Positions 7,023 through 14,982 of a stretch of DNA of 64,000 nucleotides are shown one piece after another. A program made the position numbers and the translations under genes. The notes beneath the pieces are model-generated. The model saw nothing but the letters and a program-made list of their open reading frames with translations, searched no databases and was not told the DNA's origin. How positions within the stretch are numbered: the first letter of the stretch is position 1; every line of letters starts with the position of its first letter. The DNA comes from Microbacterium trichothecenolyticum. GTDB lineage: Bacteria; Actinomycetota; Actinomycetes; Actinomycetales; Microbacteriaceae. The DNA lies in NCBI RefSeq assembly GCF_030818955.1, contig NZ_JAUTBF010000001.1, positions 1,612,001 through 1,676,000 of the forward strand, given 5' to 3'.

Positions 7023-9722
7023 TCACCCTGCTGCGGTGATGTTTCCACGCTCGAACGCTTGCGTGATCGTCTTCCCGCTGCGGGTGGCACCGCTCAGCGG
7101 AAGGCCGTACCGCCCACTGACACCGCCGGCCGCCTGCCAGGCGTCGAACACCGGAGGTGCGACCGTGATGGCTCCGCGCGCGGACGTCCAGACGACGATT
7201 CCCCGCTGGAAGCTGATCGAGCAACTGTTCCCGTCGCACGAATCCGCGCCCGTCGGCAGACCCAGCGACCCCTTCTCGCCACCCGACGCCTTCCACGCAT
7301 CCAGATACGCGCCGAACACCGCCACCACGCCCGCAGACGGAGTGCCCACCAGCACACCGCCCTGGAAACGCTGCGAACACGTCAGCGACGAGCACGACGC
7401 ATTCGCCGTGGGAGCGCCCAACAGACCCGACGTCGCCCCCTTCGCCTGCCACGGCGACAAGAACCAGCTCGACACCGTCAGCACACCACGCGCCGGCGTC
7501 CACACCAGCACTCCGCGCTGGAACGCCTGCGAACAACTCTTCCCGTCGCACGAATCCGCGCCCGTCGGCAGACCCAACGAGCCCTTCTCGCCACCCGACG
7601 CCTTCCACGCATCCAGATACGCACCGAACACCGCCACCACACCCGCAGACGGAGTGCCCACCAGCACACCGCCCTGGAAACGCTGCGAACACGTCAGCGA
7701 CGAGCACGACGCATTCGCCGTGGGAGCGCCCAACAGACCCGACGTCGCCCCCTTCGCCTGCCACGGCGACAAGAACCAGCTCGACACCGTCAGCACACCA
7801 CGCGCCGGCGTCCACACCAGCACTCCGCGCTGGAACGCCTGCGAACAACTCTTCCGGTCGCACGAATCCGCGCCCGTCGGCAGACCCAACGAGCCCTTCT
7901 CGCCACCCGACGCCTTCCACGCATCCAGATACGCACCGAACACCGCCACCACGCCCGCAGACGGAGTGCCCACCAGCACACCGCCCTCGAACGGCTGCGA
8001 ACACGTCAATGACGAGCACGACGCGTCCGACATCGGACGTCGCAGCAGGCCCTTCTCGAAACCGGACGCCGCCCAGGTGTCGAGGAAGCCCTTCGTCGTG
8101 GCGACCGCGGCACGGTCAGGGAAGGTGTCGATCCGCGCGTCGTCGAACAGCTGCGAGCACGAAGTCGACGAGGAGCACGTCGCCGCACTCACCGGGGCTC
8201 CGGTGGTCGCCAGCCCTCCGATGGCGGTGAACTTCGCGGCGATCGGCAACGGCACCGGCTGGGCTCGGTCACCCGACGAGACGATCAGCCCACCGCTGAA
8301 AGTCTGCGTGCACCCTGCCGAGGTGCACACCGCGTTCGCGGTGGGAAAGCCCGAGGGGCCGTTCGACATCCCCGCGGCGCTCCACGCGGTGAAGATCGCT
8401 CCCGTCACGGAGAGCACCCGTTTGGCGGAGGAGTAGAAGGCCGCGCGGGCGAACAGCTGGGCGCAGTCGGTCCCGTTCGAGCACAACTCTGGGCCACGCG
8501 CGCCGCCCAGAGCCACCCCGCCGGCGGCGAGCCACGCATCCTCGACATGCCGGCCCACCAGCGAGCCTCCGCTCGAGTCGGCGGCGATGACGCCGCCGTC
8601 GAAGGACTGCGCACACGTGCCATCGGCGGCGCAGACGACCACGCCCGTGGGGAAACCGGGCGCGCCGTCGATGAAGCCGAGGTTGCGCCACATCGTCTCG
8701 ACGACCGTCGGGACGCCGAAGACGCCCCGACCGGGGAACCAGAAGATAGTCCCGCCGCGGAACGACTGTTGGCAGTAACGGCTGGCGACGCAGACCACGT
8801 CGCTGGTCGGCGAGCCGAGGACGCCGCTGGAGCCGCCGAGCGCCTGCCACACCGCGGCGTACTCCCCCGTGACCCGGTCGCCCACGGGGTTGCCGAACCA
8901 GTCGGTGTAGAGCCGCCAGAAGTTCCTGTTCCCGTACGCGGAGCAGAAGTCGCCCGTGCCGTACAGGTTGTCGAGCGCGGCCTGGTTGGGCGTGTACGGC
9001 GTGTAGACGTACAGCGCGCGCGTCGCGTCGTTCTGGATGAAGACCCTCTTCGTCCCACACCGCCCTGAGGTGTCGGGCGGCGAGGCCTGGTAGAGGATGT
9101 TGTTCCAGCCGAGCTGGTAGCTGAAGGACTTCGGGAACTTGAGGTAGATCTGGAACTGCCGCGCCGCGCCGTAGATCTGGTAGAAGAAGCCGGCGAATGC
9201 GGGATCGCAACCGACGCCCCCATCGGGACAGCCCTGCCCGAGCGCCGCGCTGTACTGCCCACGCGACGGCGAGGTGTCGGTGATCAGCCCCTGCTCCTTC
9301 TGCAGCATGACGAGGATGACCTTGGGACTGATGCCGCACACCTGCGAGACGGTGACGATGAGACGCGCGGCGCTCATCGTTCCGCCGGGGAAGGCGGAGC
9401 AGTACGAGTTGGCAGCAAGGGACGGTGTCGACTGCGCGACGTAGTCCTTCAGACACGGCATGCCGTCGTTGGCCCGGCACGTCGGCACCTGCGCATTGAG
9501 GAACGACTGCACCTCGTCGACGGTCAGCGAACCCGAGTCGAGGAAGTTACGATCTGAGATCAAGTACCCGTCCTGGAAATCTGCGGCGTTCGCCGCCGAG
9601 GCCGGCGACGGCACCGCGGGAGCGACGGCCACGAGCAGACCCGAGAGCAGGGCGACGAGCGCCACGACCACGACGCCGATGCGCCGGTCCACCGCGGGCG
9701 GTCTGCGCGACGCGACGCTCAC
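7023..9722 (-). CDS. Secreted LGFP-repeat surface protein
   Basis: An exported protein of 899 residues. Residues 1-43 form a signal peptide (basic start, hydrophobic core, cleavage after about ASA). Residues ~45-300 are a cysteine-containing domain found in actinobacterial proteins often labelled hemagglutinin; the segment LVMLQKEQGLI places a Glu on a helix much as in lysozyme-like enzymes, so cell-wall binding or cleavage is possible but unproven. Residues ~300-899 hold about 12 LGFP-type repeats of ~52 residues, each with the pattern W..GG..G.LG.P....C....C.Q.F.GG and usually two cysteines. LGFP repeats are associated with cell-wall attachment in corynebacterial relatives. The GTG start at 9722 overlaps the upstream lipoprotein stop (GTGA). 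The 3' repeats are nearly identical at DNA level. Confidence 0.88.
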   Translation of the reverse strand: MSVASRRPPAVDRRIGVVVVALVALLSGLLVAVAPAVPSPASAANAADFQDGYLISDRNFLDSGSLTVDEVQSFLNAQVPTCRANDGMPCLKDYVAQSTPSLAANSYCSAFPGGTMSAARLIVTVSQVCGISPKVILVMLQKEQGLITDTSPSRGQYSAALGQGCPDGGVGCDPAFAGFFYQIYGAARQFQIYLKFPKSFSYQLGWNNILYQASPPDTSGRCGTKRVFIQNDATRALYVYTPYTPNQAALDNLYGTGDFCSAYGNRNFWRLYTDWFGNPVGDRVTGEYAAVWQALGGSSGVLGSPTSDVVCVASRYCQQSFRGGTIFWFPGRGVFGVPTVVETMWRNLGFIDGAPGFPTGVVVCAADGTCAQSFDGGVIAADSSGGSLVGRHVEDAWLAAGGVALGGARGPELCSNGTDCAQLFARAAFYSSAKRVLSVTGAIFTAWSAAGMSNGPSGFPTANAVCTSAGCTQTFSGGLIVSSGDRAQPVPLPIAAKFTAIGGLATTGAPVSAATCSSSTSCSQLFDDARIDTFPDRAAVATTKGFLDTWAASGFEKGLLRRPMSDASCSSLTCSQPFEGGVLVGTPSAGVVAVFGAYLDAWKASGGEKGSLGLPTGADSCDRKSCSQAFQRGVLVWTPARGVLTVSSWFLSPWQAKGATSGLLGAPTANASCSSLTCSQRFQGGVLVGTPSAGVVAVFGAYLDAWKASGGEKGSLGLPTGADSCDGKSCSQAFQRGVLVWTPARGVLTVSSWFLSPWQAKGATSGLLGAPTANASCSSLTCSQRFQGGVLVGTPSAGVVAVFGAYLDAWKASGGEKGSLGLPTGADSCDGNSCSISFQRGIVVWTSARGAITVAPPVFDAWQAAGGVSGRYGLPLSGATRSGKTITQAFERGNITAAG
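7357..7980 (-). repeat. Two 312-bp tandem repeats inside the LGFP gene
   Basis: Units 7357-7668 and 7669-7980 differ at only about two positions by eye. A partial copy precedes them (about 7217-7356) and a diverging one follows (from 7981). Each unit encodes 104 residues, i.e. two LGFP repeats. Confidence 0.9.
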
Positions 9723-10270
9723 TGCTGTCGCACCGTGGCGGGCTCGGAGTCGAAGCGCGTCGAACCCGTCTCGTACGTGAGCATGAGCGTCCAGGCGCCG
9801 GCCGGTGCGGCGATCTCGATCAGGCCGCAGTTGATCGCGGCGGGTGTGGATTGTGCCTCCGTCTGAGCGCGCAGCACGGTGTCCGCCGCAGTGGCGGTCA
9901 ACGTGCACGTCCCGCCCGGAGCCACACCGCCCGTGACCAGTCCAGAGGCGTAGATGCTCTGGCCGTCGGCTCCCGAGCTCACGATCGTCACCTTCGCCTC
10001 CCCCTCCGAGGTCGGCGACGGATCGGGCAGAGCGGGGTCGGTGGGCAGCGGCGAAGGCTCCGCATCCGTCGGAACCGGAGAGGGCGAGACGCTCGAGGGG
10101 GAAGTAGCGGTGACTTCATCGCTGGGTGACGGGCTCATCGTCGCCCCACCGGGGCGCGTCGCGCATCCGGCGAGCACGAGCACAAGGGCAGACGTCGCAA
10201 GGACTGCGGACGCCGGAGAGAGTCGATGCCCACGGCGCGATCGACCGATCATCCTTGCACTGTTACCCAT
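9719..10270 (-). CDS. Small lipoprotein with Ser/Thr/Pro-rich linker
   Basis: A 183-residue predicted lipoprotein of unknown function. After a basic N-terminus comes a hydrophobic segment ending in the lipobox LAGC (Cys36, the lipidated residue). Residues ~40-90 are almost entirely Ser, Thr, Pro, Asp and Glu, a flexible linker of the kind that spans the wall. The last ~90 residues are beta-rich with two cysteines (GTCTL and INCGL) that could form a disulfide. Its stop overlaps the start of the LGFP protein gene (GTGA), so the two are translated together and may act together at the surface. ATG 10270 is used; ATG 10252 six codons inside is an alternative. Confidence 0.75.
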   Translation of the reverse strand: MGNSARMIGRSRRGHRLSPASAVLATSALVLVLAGCATRPGGATMSPSPSDEVTATSPSSVSPSPVPTDAEPSPLPTDPALPDPSPTSEGEAKVTIVSSGADGQSIYASGLVTGGVAPGGTCTLTATAADTVLRAQTEAQSTPAAINCGLIEIAAPAGAWTLMLTYETGSTRFDSEPATVRQQ

Positions 10271-10354
10271 GGTTTCAGTATCGAGGTAAACAGGGCGACC
10301 GCATACAGCGACACGATGCTGATTGCAGAGGCCTCTCACAGCCCGATGGCCGCC

Positions 10355-12130
10355 TCACTCTCCCGAGGGCTGGACATCCGCGACCGTCAGGGCGTCGACG
10401 CACAGCGTGCCTCCCTGCGGGTTGACGGCGAGGTCGCCATCGATGACGTTCGGCAGGTACACGACGACGCGACCGCTGCCCGCGGGCTTGTCGATGGTCG
10501 TCCATCCCCCCGTGTAGTGGAAGGTCACGATGTCGGCCGTCGACTGCGAGTAATCCAGAACGAGGAAGGTGCGGCCCCCCGTTCGCACCTCGGGCAGGGA
10601 CACGAAGGTGCTCCCGTCCGTGCACCTCTCCCCGGCGAACTGGACATCGGGCGAGGCCAGCGTCGCGGGCCCGGCTCGTCCGTCCTGCCCGACGACCCAC
10701 GCCCCTTCGAGAACGTTCGTCGTCCGCACGTCGGTCCAGCCGAGGCTCGGCAGCAGCGGCGCGACCATGTCGTACGGGTGCAGTTCCGGTATGGCGAACT
10801 GTGTGGGAAGAGGCGAGTCGATCAGCGGCGCGGGCGAGGATCGCGGGAGCGTCTCGGAAAGTTCACCCACCCATTCACGCGCGGCGTGCCCTCCGCTCGA
10901 GGTGATCGCACGGGTGACTCCCGCGGCCCACGACCAGGCGGAGAGCCCGACCACGACGACCGCGCCCGCACCGATCACGGCGCGCAGACGGCGGCGGCGC
11001 GCATCGGGCCGCCGTGCCCGACGCGTGGCGGGTGCGCCTCGCGACGCCGTCACCACCACGACCGTCACCACGCCGATCGCGAGCCACACCAGCGCGGAGC
11101 TTTCCAACAGGTACCTCAGCTGACGGCCCGCGGCGACGCCGACGAGGTCCGCCCGCCGCGACAGCACCGCCGCGTTGACAGTGGCCGCGACGAGGGCGAA
11201 GACCCACACGCCCGCCGTCGAGCGAACCCGCACGATCGTCCAGACCACGACGACGGCCACGAGGAGACACGTCGCCACCACGCGCGGATCGAGCAGGGAG
11301 GTCGTCTGATCGACCATGTCGACGCCGAAGAGCGACGGGATGAGCGCACCGACGACGTTGTGCAGCACGAATTCTGCCGATGTCGCCACACTCGGCGACG
11401 ACCCGGACTCCTCGACGTAGGGCCCTGCGAGGAAGGCGACGACATCGATCAGGGAGAGGACGCCGAGGCCCACCCATAGCGGCCAGGTGCGCAGCATGTC
11501 GACCAGGCGAGTACCAAGGGGACGACCGCGCCACACGACCAAAATGCACCATGCCGCGATGTGCACCGAGAACAAGAGGTTCTTCTCGCTCATCGTCAGA
11601 GCGAGGGCGTAGAGGAGCAGCGCCGCAGCGAGGTGTCGCGTCCGGCGCCGGACGACCCAGCGGGTCGCGCATCCCAGGACGGCCAGCCCCAGCGCGAGAG
11701 CGAGCATGTTGTTGAGCGTCGCCGCCCACCACAGCCGCACCATGATGGGGCCGAGCGACAACGAGAAGGCGATCCCGGCGAGGAGATTGAGGCGGACCGC
11801 GCCGACGACCTCGTCGAGGCAGCGCACCAGGGCCACGAAGGCACCGGTGTGGATGAGCGCCGTCAACGTGAGAGCGACGGGCCAGGAGAGACCGAAGAGT
11901 TTCAGCAGGACGATCACGCTCGCGATGTAGCCCGGCATGAGATGCCCGAACCACGACCGCACCAGTATCTCCGGCGTGGGAGGGTTGATCTGGAAGTACT
12001 CCGCGAAGAACAGGTCGTCGCGATCGAAGAACGACCCCGATGCGATCACGACCGTGATCAGTGCCACGACGACCGCAGCCCCGATGAGCTCGCGACGCGC
12101 ACGTATGGCCGTGCTGAATCGCACGATCAT
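10355..12130 (-). CDS. Polytopic membrane protein, possibly a GT-C type glycosyltransferase
   Basis: A 591-residue membrane protein I cannot assign to a named family. Residues ~1-420 contain about ten hydrophobic segments; the first extracytoplasmic loop is FFDRDDLFFAEYF, with paired acidic residues of the sort that form the active site in GT-C transferases. The last ~170 residues are soluble and probably outside the membrane. Its place in a polysaccharide region, upstream of the lipoprotein and LGFP genes on the same strand, fits a late glycan-modifying step. A purine-rich ribosome site (GGGAAGGGGC) precedes ATG 12130. The GT-C idea rests on topology and position only. Confidence 0.7.
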   Translation of the reverse strand: MIVRFSTAIRARRELIGAAVVVALITVVIASGSFFDRDDLFFAEYFQINPPTPEILVRSWFGHLMPGYIASVIVLLKLFGLSWPVALTLTALIHTGAFVALVRCLDEVVGAVRLNLLAGIAFSLSLGPIMVRLWWAATLNNMLALALGLAVLGCATRWVVRRRTRHLAAALLLYALALTMSEKNLLFSVHIAAWCILVVWRGRPLGTRLVDMLRTWPLWVGLGVLSLIDVVAFLAGPYVEESGSSPSVATSAEFVLHNVVGALIPSLFGVDMVDQTTSLLDPRVVATCLLVAVVVVWTIVRVRSTAGVWVFALVAATVNAAVLSRRADLVGVAAGRQLRYLLESSALVWLAIGVVTVVVVTASRGAPATRRARRPDARRRRLRAVIGAGAVVVVGLSAWSWAAGVTRAITSSGGHAAREWVGELSETLPRSSPAPLIDSPLPTQFAIPELHPYDMVAPLLPSLGWTDVRTTNVLEGAWVVGQDGRAGPATLASPDVQFAGERCTDGSTFVSLPEVRTGGRTFLVLDYSQSTADIVTFHYTGGWTTIDKPAGSGRVVVYLPNVIDGDLAVNPQGGTLCVDALTVADVQPSGE

Positions 12131-12210
12131 GCCCTGCCCCTTCCCTCGAAGAACGCTCCAGCTTAAACGGCTGCCGACGCCGCCCCCGCCGCCATCCGAG
12201 CGCCCACGGG

Positions 12211-12216
12211 TAGGCT
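12211..12216 (+). promoter_or_regulatory. Leaderless-type -10 box (TAGGCT) of the gmhB-like gene
   Basis: TAGGCT ends 6 nt before the ATG at 12223, with no ribosome binding site between. Confidence 0.6.
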
Positions 12217-12222
12217 CGACCC

Positions 12223-12810
12223 ATGCTGCCCACGACAGCTCCCGCCGCCGCCGATGCTCACGCCGGCACGAACTGGTGTCTCTTCCTCGACCGCGACGGC
12301 GTGATCAACACGCGCATCATGGGCGGGTACGTTCGCTCGTGGAGCGAGTTCACCTTCGTCCCGGGCGCCCTCGATGCCCTCGCTGCGCTGGCGACGTGGG
12401 CACCCCGGATCGTCGTGGTGACCAATCAGCAAGGCATCGGCAAGGCACTGATGAGCCTCGACGATCTCGTCGCGCTCCACGCACAAATGACCGAGGCCGT
12501 CGCCGCGGCCGGGGGACGCATCGACGCGATCGAGTTCTGCCCTCACCTCGACGCGGCGGGGTGCGTGTGCCGCAAACCGCGACCGGGCATGGCGACCCGC
12601 TACCTCGACGCCCACCCCGAGGTGGTCGGTGCCGCCTCTGTCATGGTGGGCGACACCGACTCCGACATCGAGATGGGACACCGACTCGCCGCCATCACGG
12701 GCGGATGCCACACCGTCCGGATCGGCGAAAAAGTGGACCAGCGCGCCGACGAGACCCACCCAGACCTCGCGGCCTTCGCGGCGTCGCTCGAGGCCGCCCG
12801 CCGGAGGTGA
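12223..12810 (+). CDS. gmhB: HAD-family phosphatase, probable D-glycero-heptose-1,7-bisphosphate 7-phosphatase
   Basis: HAD hydrolase (HAD-IIIA type) of 195 residues. Motif I is DRDGVIN (about 24-30) with the nucleophile Asp, motif II is VVVTNQQGIGKA, and GDTDSDIEMG near residue 145 supplies the Mg-binding acids; CRKPRPGM and its cysteines match the GmhB/histidinol-phosphatase group. In heptose synthesis this enzyme removes the 7-phosphate between the kinase and adenylyltransferase steps. Both of those activities (hldE) and the isomerase (gmhA) lie just downstream on the opposite strand, which supports the heptose role over histidinol phosphate. It converges with gmhA, only 13 nt apart. Confidence 0.85.
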   Translation: MLPTTAPAAADAHAGTNWCLFLDRDGVINTRIMGGYVRSWSEFTFVPGALDALAALATWAPRIVVVTNQQGIGKALMSLDDLVALHAQMTEAVAAAGGRIDAIEFCPHLDAAGCVCRKPRPGMATRYLDAHPEVVGAASVMVGDTDSDIEMGHRLAAITGGCHTVRIGEKVDQRADETHPDLAAFAASLEAARRR

Positions 12811-12823
12811 CGGGGAGCGGTCG

Positions 12824-13405
12824 TCACGGCGCGGAGTAGCCGAACCCGTCCTCGATCGCCTGCATGAGCGAGTGGATGACGACGAGCTCGGATTCCTGCA
12901 CGCGATCGGCCCACCGGCTCGAGCCGAGCGCGATCGTCACGTCGGCGACCTGGCCGAGCGGCGAGTCGGCGGTCGCCGAGGAGGCCACGACGACCCCGCC
13001 GGCCGCCTTCATCGCCTCGGCCGCGCGGAGCACGTTCGGCGACTTCCCACTCGTCGACAGGGCCAGGAGCACGTCGCCGGGACGGGCGAATGCCTCGACG
13101 AACTTCGAGAAGACGTACTCGTAGCCGTAGTCGTTGGCCACGCACGTCAGGTGCGACGGGTCGGAGATCGCCATGGCCCGCAGCGGCGGACGGTTGCCGC
13201 GGAAGCGTCCGGTGAGCTCCTCCGCGAAATGCTGCGCGTTGGTCATCGAGCCGCCGTTGCCGCACGCGAGCAGCGTGCCCCCCTGGCGCAGGGAGGTGAT
13301 CATCGCCTCCGCGGCGTGATCGAACGCAGCGCCGAACGCGGCGTCTTCGGCCAGCGCCGACATGCGCTGCACGTTCTCGAGCAGGTTCTCCTGCAGAACA
13401 CCCAT
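12824..13405 (-). CDS. gmhA: Sedoheptulose-7-phosphate isomerase (SIS domain)
   Basis: SIS-domain sugar isomerase of 193 residues, converting sedoheptulose 7-phosphate to D-glycero-D-manno-heptose 7-phosphate, the first step to ADP-heptose. The substrate-binding CGNGGSMTNAQHFAEEL (about 48-64) and the phosphate-contacting serines in LALSTSGKSPN (about 116-126) are intact, and the length is normal for GmhA. It follows hldE after 29 nt on the same strand. A ribosome binding site (GGAAGGAA) precedes ATG 13405. Actinobacteria can also carry DiaA-like SIS proteins of this size, but the heptose neighbours make GmhA the better call. Confidence 0.88.
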   Translation of the reverse strand: MGVLQENLLENVQRMSALAEDAAFGAAFDHAAEAMITSLRQGGTLLACGNGGSMTNAQHFAEELTGRFRGNRPPLRAMAISDPSHLTCVANDYGYEYVFSKFVEAFARPGDVLLALSTSGKSPNVLRAAEAMKAAGGVVVASSATADSPLGQVADVTIALGSSRWADRVQESELVVIHSLMQAIEDGFGYSAP

Positions 13406-13434
13406 GATGGTTCCTTCCTCCGGGCGCGCGGGCC

Positions 13435-14919
13435 TCAGCCCCGGCGCACCTGCTGGCCCTGCGACAGACGTGTCGTCGACACTCCGTCGAGCAGGTTCAC
13501 GATGTGGACGCGACCGCCCCAGGCTTTGGCATCCTCTCCGCCGACGACCTGGTCGGGACGGTAGTCGGAGCCCTTGACGATGACGTCGGGGCGGATCGTG
13601 CGGATGAGCTCGCGCGGCGTGTCCTCGCCGAACACCGTCACGAAGTCGACGTAGCGGACGGCCTCGAGCACGCTCATGCGATCCGCCTGGGGCTGCAGGG
13701 GACGCGTCGGGCCCTTCAGACGCGCGGTGGACTCATCCGAGTTCACGCCCACGACCAGGACGTCGCCGAGCGAACGCGCTTCGCGCAGCAGCGCGACGTG
13801 TCCCGCGTGCAGCAGGTCGAAGACGCCGTTGGCGAAGACGACCGTCTTGCCGGCCTCCTTCTCGACGGCCACGAGCTGCGCCAGCTCGTCCCAGTCCTCG
13901 ATGGTGCCGGGGCGCTCGTCCGGCGACGACGCGACGAGCAGCTCGTTCAGGAGGTCGGCGCTGGACACGACGGCCGTGCCGGGCCGTCCGCAGGCGATAC
14001 CGGCGGCCATGTTGCCCACCTGGACGGCCTGCAGCGTGGTGAGACCGGAGGCCAGTCCCGCGGCGATGCCCGCGATCATCGAGTCACCGGCCCCGGAGAC
14101 ATCGGAGACGAGCCTCGCCCGCGTGGGGATACGGGTGCGCGCGGAGGCCTCGATCACCTCGACGCCGACGGCGGAGAGCGAGACCGCGAGGGAGGCGATG
14201 CCGTCGACCAGCAGCCGCTCCGCGATCGTGTCGAGGGTCGCTTCGTCCGGCTGGTCGGCGCGCAGGCCCGACATCTGCAGGGCCTCGGCGAAGTTCGGCT
14301 TGACGATGGTGGCACCGCGGTACTTGCGGATGTCGGCGGACTTCGGGTCGACGACGACCGGGATGCCGTGGGCCCGCGCCAGATCGATCAGCCGGGCCAC
14401 GAGCTCGTCGGAGAGGAGGCCCTTGGCGTAGTCCGACACCACGAGGGCCGCGCGCGAGACGTCGTCGCCCAGGGCCGCGCGGACGGCTTCGAACGCGGCG
14501 TCGGCACCGGCGGCATCCAGGGGGGCGAGGTCCTCGCGGTCCACCCGGACGATCTGCTGTGTCCCTGCCACGACCCGCAGCTTCTCGATCGTGGGCGCCG
14601 TCCCACGCCGCACGGGCGACGCGGAGACCCCCGCGCCGGCGAGGAGCCGTTCGAGCTCACGCCCGGCCTCGTCTTCTGCCCACGCGGCCACGAGGGTGGT
14701 CTCGACCCCCAGGGCGGCGATGTTCATCGCGGCGTTGGCTGCGCCGCCGGCCACGCTGTGATCGCGGCGGACGCGGAGGACGGGGATGGGCGCCTCGGGC
14801 GAGATGCGATCGACGGCGCCCGCGACGTAGCGGTCCAGCATCGCGTCGCCGATGACGACCACCCGCGCGCCCTCGAAGCCGAGGATGTGCTGCGGGGTGA
14901 TCGACGGCAGTGCTGACAT
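13435..14919 (-). CDS. hldE: Bifunctional heptose-7-phosphate kinase / heptose-1-phosphate adenylyltransferase
   Basis: A 494-residue two-domain enzyme. The N-terminal ~330 residues are a PfkB-family kinase with IGDAMLDRY near the start, GGAANAAMN in the sugar pocket and the catalytic SGAGDS motif. The C-terminal ~150 residues are a nucleotidyltransferase with FANGVFDLLHAGHV, whose HAGH binds the nucleotide, and VKGSDY. It phosphorylates C1 of heptose 7-phosphate and, after the GmhB step, adds AMP to give ADP-heptose. No HldD epimerase is seen in the window, so the product may stay in the D,D form. A TACGCT -10 box about 50 nt upstream gives it its own leadered promoter. Confidence 0.9.
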   Translation of the reverse strand: MSALPSITPQHILGFEGARVVVIGDAMLDRYVAGAVDRISPEAPIPVLRVRRDHSVAGGAANAAMNIAALGVETTLVAAWAEDEAGRELERLLAGAGVSASPVRRGTAPTIEKLRVVAGTQQIVRVDREDLAPLDAAGADAAFEAVRAALGDDVSRAALVVSDYAKGLLSDELVARLIDLARAHGIPVVVDPKSADIRKYRGATIVKPNFAEALQMSGLRADQPDEATLDTIAERLLVDGIASLAVSLSAVGVEVIEASARTRIPTRARLVSDVSGAGDSMIAGIAAGLASGLTTLQAVQVGNMAAGIACGRPGTAVVSSADLLNELLVASSPDERPGTIEDWDELAQLVAVEKEAGKTVVFANGVFDLLHAGHVALLREARSLGDVLVVGVNSDESTARLKGPTRPLQPQADRMSVLEAVRYVDFVTVFGEDTPRELIRTIRPDVIVKGSDYRPDQVVGGEDAKAWGGRVHIVNLLDGVSTTRLSQGQQVRRG

Positions 14920-14970
14920 GGTGGCTTCCAGACGTGGGGCGAGCGAGCCGACGGGCGGCCGGACCGAACG

Positions 14971-14976
14971 AGCGTA
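14971..14976 (-). promoter_or_regulatory. -10 box (TACGCT) upstream of hldE
   Basis: TACGCT on the minus strand. Transcription about 7 nt downstream would give a leader of roughly 45 nt before the hldE ATG at 14919, where GGAAGCC could serve as ribosome site. Confidence 0.4.
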
Positions 14977-14982
14977 ACGGAC

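Noticed and set aside
6514..8436. A 640-codon plus-strand frame with internal repeats
   Set aside because: Its repeats are the mirror of the LGFP repeats on the minus strand, which have a signal peptide, recognisable repeat consensus and coupled upstream gene.
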